A stretch of 29,976 nucleotides of DNA from JBFJKD01 sp038106145. Its GTDB lineage: Bacteria; Pseudomonadota; Gammaproteobacteria; Pseudomonadales; Porticoccaceae. The stretch covers positions 1 through 29,976 of the forward strand of contig JAYODD010000021.1 in assembly GCA_038106145.1 (NCBI GenBank), given 5' to 3'. The notes beneath the pieces were generated by a model, which saw only the letters and a list, made by a program, of their open reading frames with translations, did no database searches and was not told the DNA's origin. The position numbers and the translations under genes were made by a program. The stretch's first letter is position 1. Each line of letters opens with the position of its first letter. Shown here one piece after another: positions 8,773 through 14,859 of the stretch.

Positions 8773-8820
8773 GTGGCAGCCGCAAGGCGGAACGAATGTT
8801 CCGTGGCAGAGCTGGCGGCT
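8773..8820 (+). other. Nested inverted repeats in the inter-tRNA spacer
   Basis: Between the two tRNA genes an outer pair AGCCGC (8778-8783) / GCGGCT (8815-8820) encloses a perfect inner hairpin GGAAC-GAAT-GTTCC (8789-8802). The word GTGGCAG occurs twice (8773-8779 and 8803-8809). No T-run follows, so this is not a standard intrinsic terminator. It may act in processing or termination of the tRNA-Cys transcript or be a small structured element; nothing known is recognised. Confidence 0.35.
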
Positions 8821-8931
8821 AAGCGGCGATTCATCGGGACCAACGGTAATTTAACGGTCGCGGTGCGGTGGTATTCAGGTCGGATGGCGTGCGAGTCAGA
8901 GTTGACCAGAAGTCTGGCGAACGAACAATAA

Positions 8932-8937
8932 TATAAT
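8932..8937 (+). promoter_or_regulatory. Candidate -10 element for tRNA-Leu
   Basis: A perfect TATAAT lies 20 bases upstream of the tRNA-Leu 5' end, placing a start site near 8944 and a short leader. No good -35 hexamer is found at 16-18 bases; a TTGACC at 8902-8907 is too far away (24 bases). Its presence suggests that tRNA-Leu can be transcribed separately from pgsA and tRNA-Cys. Confidence 0.45.
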
Positions 8938-8957
8938 CGTTGTTATGTACTTGATTT

Positions 8958-9046
8958 GCCCGGGTGGCGAAATTGGTAGACGCAAGGGACTTAAAATCCC
9001 TCGGCTGGTAACGGCCGTGCCGGTTCGACCCCGGCCCCGGGCACCA
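8958..9046 (+). tRNA. tRNA-Leu (anticodon TAA)
   Basis: A class II tRNA with acceptor arms GCCCGGG (8958-8964) and CCCGGGC (9036-9042), discriminator A and encoded CCA at 9044-9046. The anticodon stem AGGGA/TCCCT flanks the loop CTTAAAA with TAA at 8992-8994, reading UUA/UUG. A long variable arm (around CGGCTGGTAACGGCCG) and the T loop GGTTCGACC are present. It corresponds in position to leuZ of the E. coli pgsA-linked tRNA cluster. Confidence 0.97.
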
Positions 9047-9216
9047 ACAGCTTGTGACTCTCGCAACAATCACGTTGAAAAATTTTTGCGTAACTGCGCG
9101 TCCGCCACATGTCTAACGTGGGATAGGGTAGACTAACCGGACACTATATCTCTCAATGGGAGCGGCTCACGTAGGTCTGGAGCTGAAGCCATTTTGCGTT
9201 GATCGCTGGAATAAGC

Positions 9217-9222
9217 AGGAGG
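9217..9222 (+). promoter_or_regulatory. Shine-Dalgarno site that fixes the SDR start
   Basis: A consensus AGGAGG lies five bases before the GTG at 9228. An ATG 72 bases upstream (9156) is in frame but has no such site, and its extra 24 residues do not resemble an SDR N-terminus. The GTG is therefore the better start. Confidence 0.7.
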
Positions 9223-9227
9223 TTGCG

Positions 9228-10055
9228 GTGGGGGAGCTGGATGGTAAGGTGGCGATTGTCACCGGCGGTGCCAGCGGTATTGGCGAAGGTGCGGTGCGCC
9301 TGTTTGTGCAAGAAGGCGCGCGGGTTGTCATTGCCGATATGCAGGCTGAACGGGGCCTGGCACTCGCTAAATCCCTCGGCGAAAACGTGCAGTTCATTCC
9401 CGTGGAGGTGCGCCAGGAAACCCAGGTTGCCGCTGCAGTTGATTTGGCAATATCCCAGTGGGGGCGCCTCGACTGTATCTTCAATAATGCCGGATTTGGC
9501 GGCGTGCTGGGGCCGTTGGAGGAAACCCCGGTCGATGAATTTGACATGACTTTCGAGGTGCTGGTGCGAGGTGTTTTCTTAGGTATGAAGCACGCTGCGC
9601 CGGTAATGAAGCAACAGGGCTTTGGCAGTATTATCAATACAGCGAGTATCGCTGGTCTGGTGGCCGGTTACAGTCCCCACGCTTACGCAGCGGCAAAGGC
9701 CGCCGTGATTCAGCTTACCAAATCGGTTGCAATGGAACTGGGCGAGCACAATGTACGGGTCAACTGCATTTGCCCCGGTTTTATTGCCACGCCTCTTGCG
9801 GCAAATACCGTTGGCAAAGCCGACGAGCTGATCGAAAAGTCGTTACCAGCTTTCACCGAAGCGCAAGCCATTCCGCGCGCGGGAAGACCCGTGGATATAG
9901 CGCAGATGGCCTGTTGGCTGGCGGGAGACCGCTCTACGTTTGTCACGGGGCAAAGTTTTGTGGTGGATGGTGGATTTGCCGTGGGGCAAAAGTGGGCGGA
10001 CCAGCCGGAATTCCAGAAAACATATCACCCCATTAAAGTCTACCGGCCGAATTAA
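9228..10055 (+). CDS. Short-chain dehydrogenase/reductase (classical SDR, probably NAD-dependent)
   Basis: A Rossmann-fold oxidoreductase of about 275 residues. It shows the coenzyme motif TGGASGIG, an aspartate after the second strand (VVIADMQ) that favours NAD over NADP, and the structural NNAG motif. The catalytic serine is in IINTASIAG, and the Tyr-Lys pair lies in YAAAK. The end has the usual FVVDGGF. The start is the GTG behind AGGAGG. The substrate cannot be read from sequence. Next to a TetR regulator, two MaoC-type hydratases and an acyl-CoA dehydrogenase, a 3-hydroxyacyl-CoA or steroid-like alcohol dehydrogenase role is plausible, but that is inference. It converges with the tetR gene. 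Confidence 0.92.
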   Translation: MGELDGKVAIVTGGASGIGEGAVRLFVQEGARVVIADMQAERGLALAKSLGENVQFIPVEVRQETQVAAAVDLAISQWGRLDCIFNNAGFGGVLGPLEETPVDEFDMTFEVLVRGVFLGMKHAAPVMKQQGFGSIINTASIAGLVAGYSPHAYAAAKAAVIQLTKSVAMELGEHNVRVNCICPGFIATPLAANTVGKADELIEKSLPAFTEAQAIPRAGRPVDIAQMACWLAGDRSTFVTGQSFVVDGGFAVGQKWADQPEFQKTYHPIKVYRPN

Positions 10056-10094
10056 CCTTCTGCCGAACGTGCTCTGTCTCCCACTATCGACTAT

Positions 10095-10131
10095 GGCGCA
10101 ACCCCGCTTAAGGGTGTTTTCAATTTGCGCC
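10095..10131. terminator. Possible bidirectional terminator between SDR and tetR
   Basis: GGCGCAA (10095-10101) pairs with TTGCGCC (10125-10131). The inside can extend with CCC/GGG and a TGTTTT stretch. It lies at the convergent 3' ends and overlaps the last codons of tetR. The loop is long and no T-run directly follows, so terminator function is only suggested. Confidence 0.3.
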
Positions 10132-10758
10132 TGGAGAAAGGCCCTTTTCAAATAGGGCCACCATTTCTTTTGCGATCTGCTGCGTGGTCATGGGCCCGTC
10201 AATCTGGTACCACTTGGTCATCCAGTTCATCGCGCCAAAGATGGCAAAGCAGGTGATTTTCGGGTCACATTTACGCATGGAACCATCGCTGATGCCGATG
10301 GTAAGGATTTCCCGCAAGACGCTATCGACCTTTACATACAGCGGTTCGATTTTTTTCTGATACTTAAGTGACAGCGGTTCCGGCCCGGGGTGGGCGAGGC
10401 AGCGGCCAAATTCGTCATCAAATATTGAAGTAACAAGGTAAATAAATTGTTTAAATTTCTCGATACCTGGAATAGGAGTTTTGAGAATTTTTGACGAGTT
10501 TTCAAGTAATTGGGTGATGGCCGTAAGCAGGCACTGGTACAGAATATCCTCTTTGTTTTCCACGTAATAATAAAGCGTGGGTTTGGTCACCTGGAGCTCC
10601 AGCGCCAGGTCATTGAGAGAGGTCTCGCGAAAGCCGTTCTGATTGAACAGATTGCCCGCGGTGCGCAGGATCGCCAAGCGTTTCAACTGATGCTGTTCGT
10701 CGCGGCTTTGTACACTTTTGCCCCAGCGCGTTTTACCGGTGTTGTTTTTGAGGGCCAT
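10120..10758 (-). CDS. TetR/AcrR-family transcriptional regulator
   Basis: A dimeric repressor of the TetR family, 212 residues. The N-terminal DNA-binding domain contains AILRTAGNLFNQNGFRETS, followed by the helix-turn-helix LNDLALELQVTKPTLYYYVENKEDIL (residues about 48-73, recognition helix around KPTLYYYV). The C-terminal ligand domain is divergent, and WMTKWYQIDGPMTTQQIA resembles regulators of acyl-CoA or steroid catabolism genes. The ATG at 10758 has GGAAA a few bases upstream. It is divergent from the maoC pair and convergent with the SDR, so it probably controls one or both through the repeat-rich 10838-11120 region. The ligand, perhaps an acyl-CoA, is unknown. Confidence 0.93.
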   Translation of the reverse strand: MALKNNTGKTRWGKSVQSRDEQHQLKRLAILRTAGNLFNQNGFRETSLNDLALELQVTKPTLYYYVENKEDILYQCLLTAITQLLENSSKILKTPIPGIEKFKQFIYLVTSIFDDEFGRCLAHPGPEPLSLKYQKKIEPLYVKVDSVLREILTIGISDGSMRKCDPKITCFAIFGAMNWMTKWYQIDGPMTTQQIAKEMVALFEKGLSPGAN

Positions 10759-10792
10759 GGATTTTCCAGTAAGCAGGTTGCAATTGAGGCCC

Positions 10793-10822
10793 AGTATACG
10801 CCAATTATCGCCGTTGTTGCCA
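10793..10822 (-). promoter_or_regulatory. Candidate tetR promoter
   Basis: Read on the - strand, TGGCAA (10822-10817) and TATACT (10798-10793) are separated by 18 bases. They lie about 35 bases before the tetR ATG. The -10 is good and the -35 is weak. Confidence 0.35.
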
Positions 10823-10837
10823 GTTAGGGTAAGAAAT

Positions 10838-10944
10838 ATTAACTGAACGGTACATAACCTTAATCAAAGATTATTTATTTAGTACTATAGTTAATTTCCA
10901 TATTTTACATATAGTTAATGTTACTTAATGAAAAATAACATTAA
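10838..10944. promoter_or_regulatory. AT-rich intergenic region with repeated AGTTAAT words and an inverted repeat
   Basis: The 476-base tetR-maoC spacer (10759-11234) holds no convincing gene. Within it the 10-mer TATAGTTAAT occurs twice as a direct repeat (10886-10895 and 10910-10919). The heptamer AGTTAAT recurs inverted as ATTAACT at 10838-10844. A perfect 9-base inverted repeat TTAATGTTA / TAACATTAA (10915-10923 and 10936-10944, 12-base loop) overlaps the second copy. The arrangement upstream of a TetR gene suggests operator sites, but none matches a TetR operator consensus I can name with confidence. Confidence 0.45.
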
Positions 10945-11104
10945 TTAATATTTTGACTGATGTGGTGGGGAGCCGCTTCTTATGGCCTCTGTTAACTGTA
11001 TACCCCTTGGTAGAGGACCCTTATCGGGAGGTCAATTGTGGGGTGGACCATCGCGCGGTTTTGGCACCTAAACCAGGCGTAAGCGCGGTTGCGACCAGGC
11101 TTTT

Positions 11105-11120
11105 GCAACTAATTAATTGC
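11105..11120. promoter_or_regulatory. Near-perfect palindrome upstream of the maoC pair
   Basis: GCAACTAATTAATTGC is a 16-base palindrome with one mismatched pair and a TAATTA centre. It lies about 22 bases upstream of the candidate -35 at 11142, a suitable place for a repressor or activator dimer. It could be a second operator for the adjacent TetR protein. The sequence symmetry is seen directly; the role is inferred. Confidence 0.4.
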
Positions 11121-11141
11121 ACCAGATCGCCGGTCTGATAC

Positions 11142-11170
11142 TTACGGTTATTATAGCCAAGTCTTATAAT
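11142..11170 (+). promoter_or_regulatory. Candidate promoter for the maoC pair
   Basis: A perfect TATAAT at 11165-11170 has TTACGG at 11142-11147 with a 17-base spacer. The predicted start near 11177 gives a leader of about 58 bases before the ATG at 11235. The weak -35 suggests dependence on an activator or regulation. Confidence 0.4.
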
Positions 11171-11234
11171 GTGCCCATTGTGCATGACTAAACGCGCTAG
11201 GCGGTGGGGAAATGATGGTGGTTGAGGGAAGGAA

Positions 11235-11696
11235 ATGATTGATAAATCGTATCTTGGCAGGACTTTCCCGCCGTTGAGCGTGGATGTCGAAAAATGGCAA
11301 CTGCAGTTCTTTGCCAAGGCAGTTGGGGAAACAAACCCGATCTACTTTGACGAGACGGCCGCTCGGGCTGAAGGCTATCGATCCATTGTGGCACCGCCTA
11401 CCTATGCGGTTACTCTGAGCCTCGCGGAACCAGACCCTTTCGCCAAATTTGTCGCCATGGGTATCAATCTCGGCAAGATTCTACATGCGCAACAACAGTT
11501 CCAGTACTATGGGCCGATATGTGCCGGTGATCGTATGACATTCACGACTACGGTGTTAGATATTTATGAAAAAAGAGGCGGGGCGCTACAGTTTATGACC
11601 CTGGAAACGGTGGCCACTAACCAGTTTGAAGAAATGACAACACGTTTTAAACAGACGGTGGTGGAACGCAATGGTCCGGTTGGCAAGCAGGCATAA
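11235..11696 (+). CDS. MaoC-like hydratase, N-terminal type (FAS1-like dehydratase domain)
   Basis: A 153-residue hotdog-fold protein of the MaoC N-terminal dehydratase type. It opens with DKSYLGRTFPP and contains FAKAVGETNPIYFDETAARAEGY and APPTYAV, the family landmarks. Proteins of this type usually form heterodimers with a catalytic MaoC partner, as in mycobacterial HadA/HadB and ChsH1/ChsH2. The ATG at 11235 has GAGGG six bases upstream. The partner gene begins five bases after its stop, which supports co-translation as two subunits of one (R)- or enoyl-CoA hydratase. Substrate is not predictable. It carries the motif NPIYFDE in place of the catalytic DxNPxH of the partner, so it is likely the substrate-binding subunit. 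Confidence 0.85.
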   Translation: MIDKSYLGRTFPPLSVDVEKWQLQFFAKAVGETNPIYFDETAARAEGYRSIVAPPTYAVTLSLAEPDPFAKFVAMGINLGKILHAQQQFQYYGPICAGDRMTFTTTVLDIYEKRGGALQFMTLETVATNQFEEMTTRFKQTVVERNGPVGKQA

Positions 11697-11701
11697 TTGA
11701 C

Positions 11702-12115
11702 ATGATAACTTTTGCGAAAGTCAACGTAGGCGATGAGCTTCCAGAGTTGACGAAACCACCGATAACTCGGACCACGCTGGCGTATTTTTGCGGCGCTTCT
11801 AACGATCACAACCCCATCCACGTAGATATAGACTTTGCCAGGGCCGCGGGTATGGACGATGTTTTCGCCCACGGTATGCTGGATATGGCCTATGTGGGGC
11901 AATTATTAACCGGATGGGTTCCACAGTCAGCGCTGCGCTCGTTCGAGGTGAAGTTTGGATCCATCGCCCATTTGGGTAACGTCATTACCTGCCGGGGAAG
12001 GGTTGTTGAAAAGCTGACCATCAACGATGAGCAGTGCGTGCGCCTGAAACTCTCCGCCGCCGATCAGCATAACGAGGTTAAATTGACCGGTGAAGCGCTA
12101 ATTGCTCTGCCTTGA
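11702..12115 (+). CDS. MaoC-family enoyl-CoA hydratase/dehydratase, catalytic subunit type
   Basis: A 137-residue single hotdog protein with the hydratase-2 motif ASNDHNPIHVDIDFARAAGM, whose Asp and His form the catalytic pair, followed by DVFAHGML. The family adds water across the 2-enoyl-CoA double bond or does the reverse. With the preceding gene it makes a standard two-subunit MaoC pair. The neighbouring acyl-CoA dehydrogenase and SDR supply the oxidation steps before and after hydration in a beta-oxidation-like route. The ATG at 11702 overlaps no other gene; the only ribosome-binding sequence is weak, in line with coupling to the upstream gene. Confidence 0.88.
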   Translation: MITFAKVNVGDELPELTKPPITRTTLAYFCGASNDHNPIHVDIDFARAAGMDDVFAHGMLDMAYVGQLLTGWVPQSALRSFEVKFGSIAHLGNVITCRGRVVEKLTINDEQCVRLKLSAADQHNEVKLTGEALIALP

Positions 12116-12285
12116 AGTCTGGGCGCGGATAGTTAAGCGTTAATCAAAGGGAAGGTGTATACCTCGGTAAATAATCACGCCGCCTGTTGCCATAACCCAA
12201 CGCCACCCAAGTAGCGATTTTATCGATATCAATACGCCTTTGGGGGCCAGTATTTGGCCATTCACGAGATATGTTAAACGAAATA

Positions 12286-12315
12286 TTGCCCATAACCTGT
12301 TGAAATGCTTATACT
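12286..12315 (+). promoter_or_regulatory. Candidate promoter for the GGDEF-EAL gene
   Basis: TTGCCC (12286-12291) and TATACT (12310-12315) are 18 bases apart, about 95 bases upstream of the ATG at 12411. The 295-base spacer 12116-12410 has no convincing gene. This promoter would make the cyclic-di-GMP gene independent of the maoC pair. Confidence 0.4.
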
Positions 12316-12346
12316 CTGATGCAAAAGAGTGGTGCGCCCATCCGTT

Positions 12347-12363
12347 TTGGGTTGCAAACCCAA
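12347..12363 (+). other. Hairpin in the 5' leader of the GGDEF-EAL gene
   Basis: TTGGGTT-GCA-AACCCAA is a perfect 7-base stem with a three-base loop, located between the candidate promoter and the ATG. The next bases are CGCTTTT, so it only loosely resembles a terminator. It could affect leader stability or translation. Confidence 0.3.
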
Positions 12364-12410
12364 CGCTTTTATCAAGCGGCGGTTGGACAACAGGGGGCGG
12401 GCAACAGGGA

Positions 12411-14642
12411 ATGGAAAGAAATACAAAACAACTATTGCAGCAGGGGCTACTCACGCTATTTCTATTAGTGGCCGGCGGGCTGATGTACCTCGCGGTGGGG
12501 TCAGTGGTGGATCACTGGCGCTGGTATGCGCTGCTGCTGGCCCTGTGGTTAACTGTCGTACTCATTCACCAGCTAGTCTTTCACAGAAAAAGTCTGGCCG
12601 TAAATCAACAGCGCCAGGCATTGCTACACACAGTCACCAATGCGGCACCGGTGATGATCTGGACCGTGGATGCTCGGCAGATGGTCGTCGATTTATTTGG
12701 GCGCGCGCTGGAGAGTGCGAGTTTTGTGCGTGAGGATGTTGTCGGGCGCGATATCACATATTTCGATCGGGGTGAAAAGGATTTTTACACACATTTGCGC
12801 CGCGCTGTAAATGGTGACCGCTTTGTCGCTTTCGGTGATGTGGGCGGTCGCTTCTATCGCCCCCATTTTTTTCCGCACGGTGTACGCAAACTGAATGCGC
12901 AGGGGTTTCAGTGTGTTTCTGTCGATCTCACCAGGGAAACTGAGCTGGACGCCCAGGTTAAACTGGCGGAGCAGGTGTTTAACAATACTACTGATGCGAT
13001 TATGGTGATGGATCACAAACGCCGCGTGATTAAGCTGAATAAGGCATTTACCACCATCACCGGCTTTGCAGAAAGCGAACTTCTCGGCAAGCGAAACGGA
13101 CCTTCCTGGTTCAATGCGCAAAAACTTGAGTTTTACAAAAATATATATAACGCGTTGAATACCGTTGGCGTCTGGCGAGGAGAGATTGCGGCAAAACGCA
13201 AATCGGGAGAGCCGTTTACCGGACATCTAACCTTGAGCGTGATCCGGGATGACGCTCAGGAAGTGAGTCATTATGTCGCGTTTTTTTCCGATACCAGCGA
13301 TTTGAAACGCAGCCAGGATGAGCTACGCTACCTCGCGAACCACGATAACCTCACCAACTTACCCAATCGTCGCCTGTTTTTGGATCGACTAGAGCACGCC
13401 ATCAATGTTTCCCGTCGCACCAACAGCAAACTGGCGATATTTTTTATTGATCTCGACAACTTTAAACTGGTTAACGATTCCCATGGGCACGCTTTTGGCG
13501 ACGAAGTGCTCAAAGAAGTGGGTGCGCGACTGAAGGCCACCGTACGGGGTAGTGACACCGTGGCGCGACTGGCTGGTGATGAGTTTACCGTAATTGCTGA
13601 GCGCGTGCGCGATACGGTTGAAGTTACTGCAGTCGCCAGAAAATTATTACAGTGTTTTGAAAAACCTTTTGAAGCACTCGGCCAGTCATTGGATGTATCC
13701 GCCAGCGTTGGTATCGGAATTTTCCCAGACGACGGAGAGAATCTCGTCAGTTTGATGAAAAACGCGGACCAGGCGATGTACAAAGCCAAGGCGGAAGGAC
13801 GCAATGGCTTTTATTATCTGTCCGGTGAAGGTGCTGGTAATTTACCTGGAGCGCTGTTTTTTCCCTCCGAGCTGCGACTTGCGTTGCGGCGGGAACAAAT
13901 CGAAATGGCGTATCAACCGGTCATCGACCTGTCCTCTGGCGGCGTGATTGGCTGTGAAGCCTTGCTGCGCTGGAACCACCATTGTCGCGGTAAGGTTTCG
14001 CCCGCAGATTTTATGCCGCTCGCGGAAGAGGCTGGCATCACCGAGGCCATTGGCCAGTGGACACTGGATGAGGCCTGCGGGCAACTCAACGATTGGCGGC
14101 ACCATGGAATAGCTCTGGAATTCGTTTCCATCAATATCGCGTCGTCACAGATTAATGACCCGCACTTTCTGGAAATGGCGACCGAGGCAATTAGGAAAAA
14201 CGAACTCGATGCGAGGGCGCTAATGCTCGAAATTTCGGAGCATGTGGCATTGCAGCAGCTCCAACAAACAACCGCGTTTCTGCAACAGGCACATAAATTG
14301 GGCATACGTTGCGCCATTGATGATTTTGGCTCAAGTGGCAATAATTACAGTTATATTCGCGATCTGCCGATCGACATTCTCAAGATCAGCCGCAAAGCAT
14401 TTTTATCCATTGCCAGCGGTCAGGAACAATCCAGATTATTAAAAGCATTAATTGGAATCGGGGAAGTTATGGGGATCAAGGTAGTCGCCGTCGGCGTCGA
14501 ACGCTCGCAACAGGAAAAAATGCTACGGGAGCTGGGGTGCACCGCCGCCCAGGGCTTTCTATATGCCAAGCCCATGAACGCTGAGTCCGTCACTGCTGCA
14601 TTGCCTGGCATGGCGGTCGGGGCGATAAAAAATGCCGGCTAG
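12411..14642 (+). CDS. Membrane PAS-GGDEF-EAL cyclic-di-GMP signalling protein
   Basis: A 743-residue protein likely to make and/or break cyclic di-GMP. Two N-terminal transmembrane helices (about 12-30 and 36-54) are followed by a divergent PAS-like domain (about 70-175) and a clear PAS domain (NTTDAIMVMDHKRRVIKLNK to YVAFFSDTSD). The GGDEF domain has signature AGDEF at residues 388-392, and the EAL domain has EALLRW starting at residue 516. Most EAL catalytic positions are present: E516, N in SINIAS, E in EISEH, D637-D638 in DDFG, K658, E in GVE and Q in QGFLYAKP. The usual KIDxSF is KISRKAF, losing the aspartate and adding a residue, and the loop after DDFG (SSGNNYSYI) is atypical. An in-frame upstream start at 12240 lacks support. 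It lies between the maoC pair and the acyl-CoA dehydrogenase without an obvious functional link. Confidence 0.93.
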   Translation: MERNTKQLLQQGLLTLFLLVAGGLMYLAVGSVVDHWRWYALLLALWLTVVLIHQLVFHRKSLAVNQQRQALLHTVTNAAPVMIWTVDARQMVVDLFGRALESASFVREDVVGRDITYFDRGEKDFYTHLRRAVNGDRFVAFGDVGGRFYRPHFFPHGVRKLNAQGFQCVSVDLTRETELDAQVKLAEQVFNNTTDAIMVMDHKRRVIKLNKAFTTITGFAESELLGKRNGPSWFNAQKLEFYKNIYNALNTVGVWRGEIAAKRKSGEPFTGHLTLSVIRDDAQEVSHYVAFFSDTSDLKRSQDELRYLANHDNLTNLPNRRLFLDRLEHAINVSRRTNSKLAIFFIDLDNFKLVNDSHGHAFGDEVLKEVGARLKATVRGSDTVARLAGDEFTVIAERVRDTVEVTAVARKLLQCFEKPFEALGQSLDVSASVGIGIFPDDGENLVSLMKNADQAMYKAKAEGRNGFYYLSGEGAGNLPGALFFPSELRLALRREQIEMAYQPVIDLSSGGVIGCEALLRWNHHCRGKVSPADFMPLAEEAGITEAIGQWTLDEACGQLNDWRHHGIALEFVSINIASSQINDPHFLEMATEAIRKNELDARALMLEISEHVALQQLQQTTAFLQQAHKLGIRCAIDDFGSSGNNYSYIRDLPIDILKISRKAFLSIASGQEQSRLLKALIGIGEVMGIKVVAVGVERSQQEKMLRELGCTAAQGFLYAKPMNAESVTAALPGMAVGAIKNAG

Positions 14643-14664
14643 AGTCCTTCCTGATAAATCCGAC

Positions 14665-14682
14665 CGTTGGCAACGGCCAACG
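14665..14682. terminator. Short perfect hairpin after the GGDEF-EAL gene
   Basis: CGTTGGC-AACG-GCCAACG is a perfect 7-base stem with a 4-base loop, 23 bases past the stop. No T-run follows on the + strand, so it may be a weak terminator or a transcript-end stabiliser. The rest of the 217-base spacer holds only a candidate promoter. Confidence 0.35.
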
Positions 14683-14771
14683 TAGGATCGTCACTCCAGA
14701 TAACGCCTTTCACCCATCCGATACGGCGTAGCGTTTGCCGCGTCCGCAAAACCAGTTGGTCACAAACTTGC

Positions 14772-14801
14772 TTGGGGCAAGTGGGTATAAATGCCTACAA
14801 T
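14772..14801 (+). promoter_or_regulatory. Candidate promoter for the acyl-CoA dehydrogenase
   Basis: TTGGGG (14772-14777) and TACAAT (14796-14801) are separated by 18 bases, with a second -10-like TATACT at 14811-14816. The leader to the ATG at 14860 would be about 45-50 bases. Confidence 0.35.
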
Positions 14802-14859
14802 CGCCGGGATTATACTCGTCAACGAGTACTGTCCGGGCGCAATTACAGGTGTTTGACCG

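Noticed and set aside
8829..8839. An 11-base word GATTCATCGGG shared between 8829 and 18213
   Set aside because: Too short and without flanking similarity to be called a dispersed repeat.
9156..9227. Upstream ATG extending the SDR by 24 residues
   Set aside because: No ribosome-binding site, residues unlike an SDR N-terminus, and a consensus AGGAGG sits in front of the later GTG.
11021..11317. A - strand frame with a YQTGDLVQL stretch reminiscent of adenylation-domain motifs
   Set aside because: Single short resemblance in an otherwise unrelated frame that overlaps the promoter and start of the maoC gene; no other domain motifs.
12140..12454. A 104-residue - strand frame in the maoC-GGDEF spacer
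   Set aside because: It starts inside the GGDEF-EAL coding region, covers that gene's candidate promoter and shows no recognisable protein features.
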